Below, in pieces: positions 53,176 through 62,056 of a stretch of 64,000 nt of DNA. Made by a program: the position numbers and the translations under genes. The notes under the pieces were generated by a model. It was given only the letters and a program-made list of their open reading frames with translations, had not been told where the DNA came from and did no database searches. The stretch lies in the NCBI RefSeq assembly GCF_034048115.1, contig NZ_CP139145.1, positions 930,001 to 994,000 of the forward strand, given 5' to 3'. This stretch comes from Pseudarthrobacter sp. IC2-21 (lineage in GTDB: Bacteria; Actinomycetota; Actinomycetes; Actinomycetales; Micrococcaceae). Position 1 is the first letter of the stretch. The number at the start of each line of letters is the position of its first letter.

Positions 53176-54848
53176 AGCCGGGCCGCAAGGGCGCGCCCCG
53201 CGGTCCGGCCGGTGAAGAGGCACCCGCCCAGGAACGTTCCTTCCAGCGCGTTGTAGCCGTGGGCGCCGCCGCCGCCGAACCCTGCCGCCTCGCCGGCCGC
53301 ATAGAGGCCCGGGATCCGGGTCCCGTTCTGCGCGAAGGCCTGCCCGGTGAGGTCTGTCTGGATGCCGCCCAGGGTTTTCCGGGTCACAACGTGAAGCCTG
53401 ACAGCGATCAGCGGGCCCGCCGCCGGGTCAAGGATCCGGTGCGGCTTCACCGTCCGGAACACCCTGTCGCCCAGGAAACGGCGGCTGTTGTGGATGCCGC
53501 TCACCTGGACGTCCTTGGAGTAGGGGTTGCGGATCTCGGCGTCGCGTTCCTCAATCTGGCGCCGAAGGTGCTGGTGGTCCAACAGGGGCTCGCCCGTCAG
53601 CCGGTTCATCCCGGCCACCAGGTCGGCCAGGTTCTCCGCGACCACAAAGTCTCCTCCGTGCTCCTTGAACGCCTCGATCGGCGCCCCCGCGCCGCGCCCC
53701 AGCCGGGACCGGAGCAGCAGCATGAGGTCCCTGTTGGTGATGTCCGGGTTCTGCTCAGAGCCGGAGAGGGCGAACTCCTTCTCGATGATCTTCTGGTTGA
53801 GGATGAACCACGAGTGGCTGTGCTGCCGGATGTCCGGGGTGGTGCGCAGCAGTTTCAGGGTGCCGAGGGTGTCGTAACCCGGCAGCCCGGGTGCGGGAAG
53901 CCGGCGCCCCAGGGCGTCGAACCACAGGGACGAGGGCCCGGGCAGGATCCGGATGGCGTGGTCCGGCCAGACGGGGTTCCAGTTCTGGATTCCTTCGGTG
54001 TAGTGCCACATCCGGTCGCGGTTGACCAGCCGGACGCCGGCATGGTCTGCGATGTCCAGCATCCGCCCGTCGACAGGCTGCGGAACTCCGGTGATCATCT
54101 TCTCCGGAGGGGTACCGAGCCGCTGCGGCCACCACGTGCGCACCTGGCCGTGGTTGCCGCCGATCCCTCCGCTGGCGATGATCACGGCCTGCGCGCGCAG
54201 TTCGAACTCGCCGACCTTGTTCCGGTTTGAGGCCACCCCGCGGGCCGAGGAATCGGGTGCCAAAAGGGTGCCGCGCACCCCGGTGACCGCACCGCCGTCG
54301 AACATCAACGCATCCACCTGATGGCGCAAATGGAACCGGACCTGGCCCGCCGCTGCGGCGGCCCTGGCCTTGTCCGCGAAGGGTTCGGAGATTCCGGTGC
54401 CGGTTCCCCACGGGACGTGGAACCTTGGGACGGAGTTGCCGTGGCCGCCGGCCCTGCCGTCACCGCGTTCAGCCCAGCCCACCAGCGGGGTGAATTTGAT
54501 GCCCTGCTCGCGCAGCCAGGCGTGTTTCTCGCCGGCCGCGAACTCAACGTACGCGCGTCCCCACTGTTGGGCCCATTCATCCTCCGGGTGCGCGCCGTCG
54601 AGCCGGTCCCACTGTGCGGAGCCCTGCCAGTCCTGCCACGCCAGCTCGAAGGAGTCCTTCACACGGAGACGGCGCTGCATGGGGGTGTCCACCAGGAATA
54701 GGCCGCCGAGGGACCAGAACGCCTGGCCGCCCAGGTTGGCCTCGTTCTCCTGGTCGAGGATGGCCACGCGCTTGCCCGCCCTGACCAGTTCGTTGCTTGC
54801 CGCGAGCCCGGCCAGGCCGCCGCCAATGATAATGACGTCTGCGTCCAT
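53172..54848 (-). CDS. FAD-binding dehydrogenase (FrdA/KstD-like)
   Basis: 558 residues. IIIGGGLAGLAASNELVRAGKRVAILDQE is the FAD loop at the very N-terminus. VIIASGGIGGNHGQVRTWWP and the closing GLYAAGEAAGFGGGGAHGYNALEGTFLGGCLFTGRTAG are hallmarks of the fumarate-reductase/3-ketosteroid-dehydrogenase-like flavoproteins. No signal peptide. It oxidises or reduces a C-C bond next to a carbonyl; the substrate is not readable. Probably downstream of phoX on the same strand, but a strong hairpin lies between them. Confidence 0.88.
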   Translation of the reverse strand: MDADVIIIGGGLAGLAASNELVRAGKRVAILDQENEANLGGQAFWSLGGLFLVDTPMQRRLRVKDSFELAWQDWQGSAQWDRLDGAHPEDEWAQQWGRAYVEFAAGEKHAWLREQGIKFTPLVGWAERGDGRAGGHGNSVPRFHVPWGTGTGISEPFADKARAAAAAGQVRFHLRHQVDALMFDGGAVTGVRGTLLAPDSSARGVASNRNKVGEFELRAQAVIIASGGIGGNHGQVRTWWPQRLGTPPEKMITGVPQPVDGRMLDIADHAGVRLVNRDRMWHYTEGIQNWNPVWPDHAIRILPGPSSLWFDALGRRLPAPGLPGYDTLGTLKLLRTTPDIRQHSHSWFILNQKIIEKEFALSGSEQNPDITNRDLMLLLRSRLGRGAGAPIEAFKEHGGDFVVAENLADLVAGMNRLTGEPLLDHQHLRRQIEERDAEIRNPYSKDVQVSGIHNSRRFLGDRVFRTVKPHRILDPAAGPLIAVRLHVVTRKTLGGIQTDLTGQAFAQNGTRIPGLYAAGEAAGFGGGGAHGYNALEGTFLGGCLFTGRTAGRALAARL

Positions 54849-54864
54849 ACCGCCCTGCTCGTGT

Positions 54865-54900
54865 AGTTGGGGTCTGACAAGTGAGTGCCAGACCCCAACT
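54865..54900 (-). terminator. 12-bp perfect hairpin between phoX and FAD dehydrogenase
   Basis: AGTTGGGGTCTG (54865-54876) pairs perfectly with 54889-54900 around a 12-nt loop. It begins 11 bp past the phoX stop. No T-tract follows on the minus side, so it could be a terminator, an mRNA 3' stabiliser or a copy of a dispersed repeat. Confidence 0.6.
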
Positions 54901-54910
54901 TACGGCCTGT

Positions 54911-56338
54911 TTAGCCGGCCGTCGTGGAGGCGTTGGACGGGCGGGTCCATGGCCCCGTGATGGCCAGGGTGAAGCCCGGGGACTGGATGTTGGCGAAGAG
55001 CCACTTGCCGTCCTTGCTGAACGCCGGGCCGCAGAATTCCGAGTCGTTGTACTCGTTCCTGGCCAGGGGATAGGACATGCCTTGGTCGGTCACGCCCACC
55101 AGGTGCGAGACCCCGTTGCCGTCCTCAGCCAGGATCAGCCCGCCCTGGGGTGCCACGGTGATGTTGTCGGGGCCGTCGAAGGCGCCGTCCTGATCCGGGT
55201 TCGGGTTGACGCCGAAGATGGTGCTCAGGGTGATGCTCTCGGTGGCGGGGTCGTAGTGCCAGACCTGGCCGTCGTGCTCGTTGACGGAACCGTCGGAGGT
55301 GCGGGCGAAGCTGGAGACGAAGTACGCTCCGCCGTCGCCCCACCACTGGCCCTCAAGCTTGCGGGAGCGGGTGATCTCATCGTTCGTGAACTGCTTGCGG
55401 ACTGACGTGGTGCGGGCATCACGGTCCGGGACATCCACCCACTCGACTTTGTAGCGGGTGCCCACAGTGGTGGCCTCGGAAAGGTCCTTGATGTGGGTGG
55501 ACCCGCGGAAGGCCTTCATGGCCTGCAGCCGGCCGGCGACGTCGCCGCCCGCGGACTGTGCCAGGGCCACGAACTTGCCCTTGCCGGGGGTGAAGCCCGC
55601 TGGCGGGGTCCACCGCAGGTACAGGCCGTTGGGGTTGCCGGCGTCCTCGGTGAGGTAGATCTGGGTGGTGGCGGGGTCCACGGCGACTGCCTCGTGGGAG
55701 TAGCGGCCCAGGAACTTCAGGGGGATGGCGGAAAAGCCGACGTTGGCCTCGCGGCTGGCGGGATCCACCTCAAAGACGTAGCCGTGGTCCTTGGTGTTGG
55801 TGCCGGACCCGGCGCGCGCCTCGGTCTCCTCGCAGGTCAGCCAGGTGCCCCAGGGTGAGATGCCGCCGGCGCAGTTGTTGTTGGTGCCGGCCACGGAGGT
55901 GTACTGGCTCACCCGGTTGCCGTCGGCGTCCACAAGGATGGTGGAAGTGCCGCCCTTGGCGCCGGGGTCGTAGGTGATGCCCTCGACGACGGGGACGGGG
56001 AAGGGTTCGGAGCCGCTGTTTTCATGGTTGACGATCAGCAGCGAGCCGCCGTTGGAACCGTCGAAGACGCCGATGCCGTCTGGATCGGAGGGGTGGGCCC
56101 CTTCGGCGGTGGGAGTCTGTCCGGAGCGGGCCAGCAGCTTGTAGGAGAATCCTTCGGGCAGCGCGAGGATTCCCTGAGGGTCCGAAATCAGCGCCCCGTA
56201 GCCGAAGGCGTTGCGGGTGGCCGCGTTGGCGGGGCGGGCGAAGGGGGCGAGGCTGCCGGCGCCGGCGAAGGCGAAGCCCAGGGCGGTGGCGCTTGCACCA
56301 GCGCCGAGGAAGCTGCGGCGGGACACGGGACTAGGCAT
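54911..56338 (-). CDS. PhoX-like alkaline phosphatase (DUF839), Tat-exported
   Basis: About 475 residues. SRRSFLGAGASATALGFAFAG is a clear twin-arginine signal, so a folded, cofactor-loaded protein is exported. The mature part follows the PhoX/DUF839 beta-propeller: LIVNHENSGSEPFP, GGISPWGTWLTCEETEA, GRYSHEAVAVDPATTQIYLTEDAG and PDNITVAPQGGLILAEDG. These acidic and His residues form the Fe/Ca cluster of PhoX. Predicted release of phosphate from organic esters outside the cell. ATG 56338 is used because AGGAG is just upstream. Confidence 0.9.
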   Translation of the reverse strand: MPSPVSRRSFLGAGASATALGFAFAGAGSLAPFARPANAATRNAFGYGALISDPQGILALPEGFSYKLLARSGQTPTAEGAHPSDPDGIGVFDGSNGGSLLIVNHENSGSEPFPVPVVEGITYDPGAKGGTSTILVDADGNRVSQYTSVAGTNNNCAGGISPWGTWLTCEETEARAGSGTNTKDHGYVFEVDPASREANVGFSAIPLKFLGRYSHEAVAVDPATTQIYLTEDAGNPNGLYLRWTPPAGFTPGKGKFVALAQSAGGDVAGRLQAMKAFRGSTHIKDLSEATTVGTRYKVEWVDVPDRDARTTSVRKQFTNDEITRSRKLEGQWWGDGGAYFVSSFARTSDGSVNEHDGQVWHYDPATESITLSTIFGVNPNPDQDGAFDGPDNITVAPQGGLILAEDGNGVSHLVGVTDQGMSYPLARNEYNDSEFCGPAFSKDGKWLFANIQSPGFTLAITGPWTRPSNASTTAG

Positions 56339-56506
56339 GAGGTTCTCCTGGGGGTGAAGGGGCGTGGGGACCACGCCTAGACTGCCCCCCGCGTGTGAAC
56401 AGAGGGAAACAGGAGAATGAAGGGGAGACCATCCTGTTTGGCGCCGGCGTCACTCACGGATAGGCAAAGCTGGTTAACTGTCAGGGGAGTCGAGAGAAGG
56501 AGCCGT

Positions 56507-57454
56507 ATGTCTGGGTTGGCAGCAATACGGAATCTGCGGGTGAGCCTGCCCAGCCAGGAGCTGGCGGACGCGGTGGGGCCGCCCGCCGGCGTGGAACTCT
56601 TCCTGTGGGACTTTACCGGTGACGCTCCGGCGGACCAGTTCGATCTGGTGGTGCCGCCGTACATGGGGAAGCCGGACGCACTCGCTGCGCTCGCCGCCGT
56701 CGAGGTGGGGCTGGTGCAGAGCCAGTCGATCGGGTACGACGGCGTTGCGAATGTCCTGCCCGCGGGGTGCCGTTTTGCCAATGCTGCGGGAGTGCATGAG
56801 ACCTCGACGGCGGAACTTGCGGTGGGCATGATGATCGCCAGCCAGCGGGGCTTGCCGGACTTTGCGCGGAACCAGGCAACGGGCATCTGGGACAACGGGA
56901 TGCGCCCCAGCCTCGCGGACCGGCGCGTGCTCCTGGTGGGCTATGGAGGAGTGGGGAAGGCCATTGAGGCCCGGCTGCTGCCGTTCGAAACTGAGGTGAC
57001 CCGGCTTGCGAGCCGGGCCCGGGACGATGCCACGGGCCGGATCTACGGGATTGAGTCCCTGCAAGAGCAGCTGCCGCTGCACGACATCGTGGTGGTCAGT
57101 GTTCCCTTGGGCGAGCAGACCCGTCACCTGGTTAACGGCGAATTCCTTGCCGCGATGCCGGACGGGGCGCTGCTGGTGAACGTGGCGCGGGGCCCGGTGG
57201 CCGACACCGACGCCCTGCTCCGCGAGACTTCCACCGGGCGGCTGCGGGCGGCCCTGGATGTAACGGACCCCGAACCGTTGCCGCAGGACCATCCGTTGTG
57301 GACCGTTCCCGGTGTGCTGATCACTCCGCACGTCGGCGGCGCGAGCACAGCCATGCTGTCCCGGATGGCCCGGCTGATCCGCAAGCAGATCGGGTTGCTG
57401 CAGGCCGGTGAGGAACCGGTGAACGTGGTGCTGGGCGGCGGCGACGGCCGCTAG
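56507..57454 (+). CDS. D-2-hydroxyacid dehydrogenase family protein
   Basis: About 315 residues. NAD loop VGYGGVGKAIEARL, catalytic Arg in VNVARGPVADTDAL, Glu in DVTDPEPLPQDHPLW and His in ITPHVGGAST are all present. It reduces or oxidises a 2-hydroxy/2-oxo acid; the substrate is unknown. ATG 56507 has AAGGAG 4 bp upstream; the upstream frame extension is discarded. Its last 4 bp overlap the stop of the convergent peptidase gene. Confidence 0.9.
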   Translation: MSGLAAIRNLRVSLPSQELADAVGPPAGVELFLWDFTGDAPADQFDLVVPPYMGKPDALAALAAVEVGLVQSQSIGYDGVANVLPAGCRFANAAGVHETSTAELAVGMMIASQRGLPDFARNQATGIWDNGMRPSLADRRVLLVGYGGVGKAIEARLLPFETEVTRLASRARDDATGRIYGIESLQEQLPLHDIVVVSVPLGEQTRHLVNGEFLAAMPDGALLVNVARGPVADTDALLRETSTGRLRAALDVTDPEPLPQDHPLWTVPGVLITPHVGGASTAMLSRMARLIRKQIGLLQAGEEPVNVVLGGGDGR

Positions 57455-58149
57455 CCCGCGAGCGCCGCGGCGGTCAGGTAATCCGGGGCCGGTTCCAGCT
57501 TGAAGTAGTCCTCAAGGGTCGGCGCGCCTCCCTGCGCGTGCATCTCGGATGCGATGGTCTTGCCCACATACCGCAGGTGCCAGGGCTCGTACGTGTAGCC
57601 GGTGGTGCCTTCGTACCCGGCCGGGTACCGGATGATGAACCCGAACCGCCAGGCGTCCGTGGCCGCGAACTTGCCTGCGGGGGTGCTTTCGAAGCAGGCC
57701 TGCAGGGCACAGGCCCCGCTGGCGTTGCCGATGTCCATCGCCAGGCCGGTCTGATGTTCGCTGTAGCCGGGCCTGGCCGAGATGGTGTCTGCGGTGGCCT
57801 GTCCGTACTGGGCCACATAGCTGTCGTAGAGGCTGGCCTGCTGGCTGTAGGAACGGTAGCCGCTGACCGGCACAACATTGATGCCCTGGGACTTCCCGGC
57901 CTGGGCGAACTGCTTGTACGCGTCCGCCGCCTCCGCCCGGAGCCGCTCTCCCTGGACCCTGACCAGCTTCGACGGCACATATGTCACGGGGTCCAACTGC
58001 CGGTGCTTGTTGACCACCACTTGCAGGCTGCCGGCGGAATCGGTGTCGTAGCCTGTTGTCGCCAATGCCTGCGCCGATGGTGCGATCATGCCGAGCGAGA
58101 GCAGCAGTCCCGCCACGGCCACGGTCATCTTGCTGATTTTTTTGAGCAC
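57451..58149 (-). CDS. VanY-type D-alanyl-D-alanine carboxypeptidase
   Basis: About 232 residues. A lysine start and hydrophobic core (MTVAVAGLLLSLGMIAPSAQA) form a signal peptide. The peptidase M15B core shows SGYRSYSQQ, SEHQTGLAMDIG (SxHxxGxAxD, zinc His and Asp) and EPWHLRYVG (catalytic Glu and zinc His). It trims the terminal D-Ala of peptidoglycan stem peptides outside the membrane. GTG 58149 is preferred to an upstream TTG because GGAGG lies 6 bp before it. Confidence 0.9.
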   Translation of the reverse strand: MLKKISKMTVAVAGLLLSLGMIAPSAQALATTGYDTDSAGSLQVVVNKHRQLDPVTYVPSKLVRVQGERLRAEAADAYKQFAQAGKSQGINVVPVSGYRSYSQQASLYDSYVAQYGQATADTISARPGYSEHQTGLAMDIGNASGACALQACFESTPAGKFAATDAWRFGFIIRYPAGYEGTTGYTYEPWHLRYVGKTIASEMHAQGGAPTLEDYFKLEPAPDYLTAAALAG

Positions 58150-58423
58150 AGCCGCCTCCAAGAGTTCTCCGAACGGATGCGGGAACTTTACCTGTCTGCC
58201 GCGGCCGGAGTCGAGTGGAATCCGGCGCAGTGAGAGGGGAGCAGAAAGGGGGTGCAGGCTATGGCCCTTTCCGGTGAGGCATGCCTACACTGGCCAGACC
58301 TTCGACCGCAGGATGACATCCAGCTGCTCAAGCCACGGGCAGCCCCTGCACCTGGAGGTCCATCGCAACACTTTATGATCCGCCGCGCCCCTACCGGGGC
58401 AGCTGCGCTGACAAGAGGAGAGC

Positions 58424-59638
58424 ATGATGACAGGGAACAAAGCCGTTGCCTACAAGGAACCCGGCAAGGTCGAGCTGATCGACATTGACTATCCGACTTT
58501 CGAGCTGAAAGACGGTCCGGGCGTCAACCCGGCGAACGTGGGGCGGAGCGTCAACCACGGAGTCATCCTGAAGACCGTGGCCACCAACATCTGCGGATCG
58601 GACCAGCACATGGTCCGCGGCCGCACCACGGCGCCGGCCAACCTGGTGCTGGGGCATGAGATCACGGGCGAGGTCGTGGAGGTGGGCCGCGACGTCGAAT
58701 TCATCAAAGTCGGTGACCTCTGTTCGGTCCCGTTCAACATCGCCTGCGGCCGGTGCCGGAACTGCAAGGAACGCAAGACCGGCATTTGCCTGAACGTGAA
58801 CCCGGACCGCCCGGGCAGCGCCTACGGCTACGTTGACATGGGCGGCTGGGTAGGCGGCCAGGCCAACTACGTGCTGGTGCCCTACGCCGACTGGAACCTG
58901 CTGAAGTTCCCGGACAAGGACCGGGCCATGGAGAAAATCCTGGACCTGGCCATGCTGTCGGACATTTTCCCCACGGGCTTCCACGGCGCGGTGAGCGCAG
59001 GGGTGGGCGTCGGGTCCACGGTTTACATTGCCGGCGCAGGTCCTGTTGGCCTCGCAGCGGCGACCAGCGCGCACCTGCTCGGTGCCGCCGTCGTCATTGT
59101 GGGGGACCTCAACGAGGAGCGGCTCGCGAGGGCGCGCAGCTTCGGCTGCGAAACGGTGGACCTCACCAAGGGCGGCCCGGCGGAGCAGATCGAACAGATC
59201 CTGGGTGTGCCTGAGGTGGACTGCGGTGTGGACGCCGTGGGCTTCGAAGCGCGCGGTCACGGCCATGACGCCAAGGAGGCGCCCGCCACGGTGCTGAACT
59301 CGCTGATGGAACTCACCGCGGCCGGCGGGGCCCTGGGCATTCCGGGACTGTACGTCACCGGTGATCCGGGCGGAATCGACGAGGCTGCCAAGAAGGGTTC
59401 CCTGAGCCTGAGCCTCGGTACCGGCTGGGCGAAGTCGCTCAGCTTCACGACCGGCCAGTGCCCGGTGATGAAGTACAACCGGCAGTTGATGATGGCCATC
59501 CTGAACGACAAGGTGAACATCGCCAAGAACGTCAATGCGAAGGCGATCAGCCTTGAAGACGCACCCAAGGGCTACGCCGAATTCGACGCCGGGGCAGCCA
59601 CGAAGTACGTCCTGAACCCGAACGGCTACCTCAGCTAA
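58424..59638 (+). CDS. fdhA: Glutathione-independent formaldehyde dehydrogenase
   Basis: 404 residues, the standard length for this zinc medium-chain dehydrogenase. TNICGSDQHMVRGRT, GHEITGEVVEVG, CGRCRNCKERKTGICLNVNPDRPGSAYGYVDMGGWVGGQ and IAGAGPVGLAAATSAHLLG (NAD loop) match FdhA closely. It oxidises formaldehyde to formate with NAD. AGAGGAG precedes a double ATG at 58424/58427. The 270 bp to its left contain no gene I can support. Formate made here could connect to the FdhF-like enzyme, but that is speculation. Confidence 0.92.
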   Translation: MMTGNKAVAYKEPGKVELIDIDYPTFELKDGPGVNPANVGRSVNHGVILKTVATNICGSDQHMVRGRTTAPANLVLGHEITGEVVEVGRDVEFIKVGDLCSVPFNIACGRCRNCKERKTGICLNVNPDRPGSAYGYVDMGGWVGGQANYVLVPYADWNLLKFPDKDRAMEKILDLAMLSDIFPTGFHGAVSAGVGVGSTVYIAGAGPVGLAAATSAHLLGAAVVIVGDLNEERLARARSFGCETVDLTKGGPAEQIEQILGVPEVDCGVDAVGFEARGHGHDAKEAPATVLNSLMELTAAGGALGIPGLYVTGDPGGIDEAAKKGSLSLSLGTGWAKSLSFTTGQCPVMKYNRQLMMAILNDKVNIAKNVNAKAISLEDAPKGYAEFDAGAATKYVLNPNGYLS

Positions 59639-59672
59639 GCCCGATGGGCCGCTGCGTCCGATCATAAAGGCA

Positions 59673-59709
59673 GCCGTGGGCACCTTCCCTTGCCGAAGGT
59701 GCCCGCGGC
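59673..59709. terminator. Bidirectional terminator after fdhA
   Basis: GCCGTGGGCACCTTC (59673-59687) pairs with 59695-59709 with one G-T pair and a 7-nt loop. It lies between the fdhA stop and the 3' end of the convergent DUF1304 gene. Confidence 0.8.
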
Positions 59710-59746
59710 CTGCTGGTCTTGGCCGGGAAATGGCCGGTGGTTCAGG

Positions 59747-60145
59747 TCAAAACGGCAACGTCACCAGAGCTATCAGGGCCGGGACGGTAGCGCCCAGGGT
59801 GCCCGGAATGCTGTCACCCTTCCTGGGGTAGTGGCCCAGCATATCCGCCAGGAACATGGCCGGAGCGGTCAGCACCATGTTCACGCAGCAGTAGATCACC
59901 AGGGTGTAGCCCACCACCAGATAGCCCATGTTCACGGCCACCACCCCGGCCAGCACTCCCAGTCCGATCGCCAGGTTGCGGAACCCGGTGGGAATGGCCC
60001 ACATCATCACGGCCGGAACGTTTTGCGGCGGGGTGCTCAGGAACTTCTGCGCTCCCGGCCGGTGCATCAGAAAACTCTCGAGCGGGAACACAAGGATATA
60101 GATCACCGCGGCAAGGACCGCGAAAACCTGGGATACGGCGTTCAT
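59747..60145 (-). CDS. DUF1304 family membrane protein
   Basis: 132 residues, four hydrophobic segments. VFAVLAAVIYILVFPLESFLMHRP at the N-terminus, PAVMMWAIPTGFRNLAIGLGVLAG and VIYCCVNMVLTAPAMFLADM are typical of DUF1304. Function unknown. ATG 60145 matches the family start; the much longer open frame upstream overlaps the divergent luxR gene and was rejected. No ribosome binding site is visible. Confidence 0.85.
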   Translation of the reverse strand: MNAVSQVFAVLAAVIYILVFPLESFLMHRPGAQKFLSTPPQNVPAVMMWAIPTGFRNLAIGLGVLAGVVAVNMGYLVVGYTLVIYCCVNMVLTAPAMFLADMLGHYPRKGDSIPGTLGATVPALIALVTLPF

Positions 60146-60265
60146 GGAGGAAGAGTACGACGACGGCGGCAGCCGCCTCCATCCCCTGGCAGAGGGCTCC
60201 GGGGTGCTTGAGGAACCCCCGGTTTGGGGGATTGCGGCGCCGCCCGCCGCGCGGATACTGGACAT

Positions 60266-61303
60266 ATGTGGGAGGAACGCGCTGAGCGCGCCCGGCGTGA
60301 GATCGCCGCCCTGGCCGCAGCCGGGACAGGCCTGGGCGAACTTTATGCCGCGGCGCTCGGCCTGGTGCAGCAGCAGGTTCCGTTCGAGCAGGGGTGCTGG
60401 GCCGGCGTCGACCCCGGCTCCCTGGTGATGACGTCCGTGGTGAACTGGCGTGATTGGGGCGTGACGGAGGAATACGCGGCCCGGTTCGCCGAGACGGAGT
60501 ACGCAGGCCAGGAACCCAACCGGTTCGCGGAACTGTCCCGGCGTCCGCGGCCGGTCGCGAGGATTTCCGATGCACCCCACCGCGACGTGATGCGCAGTGT
60601 CCGGATAAACGACATCCTGAAACCGCTCGGCCTGGAACATGAACTGCGCGCGGTGTTCCGGGTGGACGAGGCCTGCTGGGGAGTGGGAAGCATTTTCCGG
60701 GAACCGGGACGGGATTTTTCGGACCGTGAGGTGGAATTCTTGGCTGCCGTGGCGGCGACGCTCGCGGCGGCCAGCCGGATCGCGGTGCGGACGGCCCATG
60801 CCGGGCGGCCAACAGTGGGCGGACCGGTGATCGTGGTCGCCGGGCCGCGGGGCGAACTCCGGGCAGCCACGGCGGCCGCCGTCGCCTGGTTGGCCGAGGT
60901 GGAGGACTCCGCCCCGGGCCGTTTCACCATGACCCTGCATTCAGCGGTGGCACAGGCCCATGCTTCGAGCTCGGGCACGGCCAGGGCAAGAATGCGCGAT
61001 GCCCGGAACAACTGGGTGGTGCTGCAGGCGAGCCGCCTCATCACCGGAGATGACCCGGAACAGATGGTGGTCACCGTTGAACCGGCCACCACCCACGACG
61101 TGGCCAGCCTGCTCCTGGCGGCATACGGTGTCACCCCGCGGGAGCAGGAGGTCTGCGTTGAGGTGCTGTCCGGAAAGCCGACTGCGGACATCGCCGCGCG
61201 GCTGTACATCTCGCCGCACACGGTCCATGACCACCTTAAATCCGTGTACGCGAAAGTGGGCGTCGGCAGCCGCGGGGAATTGGTGGCCAAGCTGGTGGTG
61301 TGA
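60266..61303 (+). CDS. LuxR-family transcriptional regulator
   Basis: About 345 residues. The C-terminal helix-turn-helix is typical LuxR/NarL: VTPREQEVCVEVLSGKPTADIAARLYISPHTVHDHLKSVYAKVGV. Residues 1-190 are mixed alpha/beta and resemble a GAF-like sensory region (LGLVQQQVPFEQGCWAGVD), so this is not a phosphorylated response regulator. ATG 60266 is chosen as a start close to the domain. Ligand and targets unknown; the small cupin gene downstream is one candidate target. Confidence 0.87.
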   Translation: MWEERAERARREIAALAAAGTGLGELYAAALGLVQQQVPFEQGCWAGVDPGSLVMTSVVNWRDWGVTEEYAARFAETEYAGQEPNRFAELSRRPRPVARISDAPHRDVMRSVRINDILKPLGLEHELRAVFRVDEACWGVGSIFREPGRDFSDREVEFLAAVAATLAAASRIAVRTAHAGRPTVGGPVIVVAGPRGELRAATAAAVAWLAEVEDSAPGRFTMTLHSAVAQAHASSSGTARARMRDARNNWVVLQASRLITGDDPEQMVVTVEPATTHDVASLLLAAYGVTPREQEVCVEVLSGKPTADIAARLYISPHTVHDHLKSVYAKVGVGSRGELVAKLVV

Positions 61304-61371
61304 GGACGGGCCCAAGGCCGCGCGGGCCCAACGAGGTTTTCCCGGCCGGGGCTGAAGGGGAGCGTCCGATT

Positions 61372-61401
61372 CAATGCACCCGCGACGTGGCGGGTGCATT
61401 G
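61372..61401. promoter_or_regulatory. 12-bp inverted repeat before cupin gene
   Basis: CAATGCACCCGC (61372-61383) and its perfect reverse complement (61390-61401) flank a 6-bp spacer, ending 16 bp before the cupin start. It can be an operator for the cupin gene or the luxR terminator; no T-tract follows, which favours an operator. Confidence 0.5.
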
Positions 61402-61417
61402 TGGGTACGGTGTCCTC

Positions 61418-61756
61418 ATGCAGAAGATATCGATTGATGCCCTGGCCCGCCAACAGATCGCGGCCGCCGTGGCGGCCCCGAGCGGACGCGCCGCGGATAC
61501 GGCCTTTGGCGGGCACGAAAAGCGGCTCCGGCAGACGGTGATGGCGTTTCGCGGCGGCACGCAGCTCAGCGAACACCAGAACCCCGGCGAGGCCACGGTT
61601 TACGTGGTCAAAGGATCGGTCACGCTGCGGGCTGGCGGCGAGTCGTGGCAGGGCAAAGCCGGTGACCTGCTGATCGTGCCGGACGGGCTGCACAGCCTGG
61701 AAGCGGACGAGGACTCGGCGGTGCTGTTCACCGTGGTCAAGACGGACCGTCCCTGA
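61418..61756 (+). CDS. Cupin domain protein
   Basis: 112 residues, one cupin barrel. GGTQLSEHQNPGEATVYVVKGSVTLRAGGE is cupin motif 1 and GDLLIVPDGLHSLEADEDSAVLF motif 2, with His and Glu positions for a metal. Catalytic or sensory role unknown. No ribosome binding site is seen before ATG 61418, so translation may be leaderless or start elsewhere. Confidence 0.85.
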   Translation: MQKISIDALARQQIAAAVAAPSGRAADTAFGGHEKRLRQTVMAFRGGTQLSEHQNPGEATVYVVKGSVTLRAGGESWQGKAGDLLIVPDGLHSLEADEDSAVLFTVVKTDRP

Positions 61757-62018
61757 TACCGGCCCAGCGGGCATTTCCGTCGTAGACGAAGCCGCTCGGG
61801 CTTGCCGGGCACGAACCCGTTGCAGGCCCGTCCGTTCCCACCACCGGTGTACCCTCATAGCCCGTGAGGTAGACGCCCCACCTCCCGTGGCTGGATCAAA
61901 CGTTGCTACTCGACTTCCCCGAGCCGGGCGTTATCCCGTATACCCGGTACTCGCTTCCGGGCGGGGAGAGCGGCGGACCAAAGATGCCCTGCCGGAGGCA
62001 TTGCACCCAGCCAACCTT
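61757..62018. other. Intergenic stretch without recognisable gene
   Basis: I see no open frame with family similarity, no tRNA-like fold and no recognised riboswitch here. The right end leads into the YtrA-type promoter. Confidence 0.5.
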
Positions 62019-62039
62019 TGTTCTATAACTGCTATAACA
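62019..62039 (+). promoter_or_regulatory. Candidate autoregulatory operator of YtrA-type gntR
   Basis: TGTTCTATA-ACTGC-TATAACA is an imperfect dyad 17 bp upstream of the start codon and includes a TATAAC -10-like element; CTATAAC is also directly repeated (62023, 62032). YtrA regulators usually bind such dyads in their own promoters. Confidence 0.5.
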
Positions 62040-62056
62040 GAGGTGAGGGAGAGGCC

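Noticed and set aside
58150..58423. Possible small gene upstream of fdhA
   Set aside because: Two short plus-strand frames exist but have no ribosome binding site and no recognisable domain; treated as promoter region.
59747..60940. 397-codon version of the DUF1304 gene
   Set aside because: The N-terminal 265 residues are antisense to luxR and low in complexity; the DUF1304 domain starts exactly at ATG 60145.
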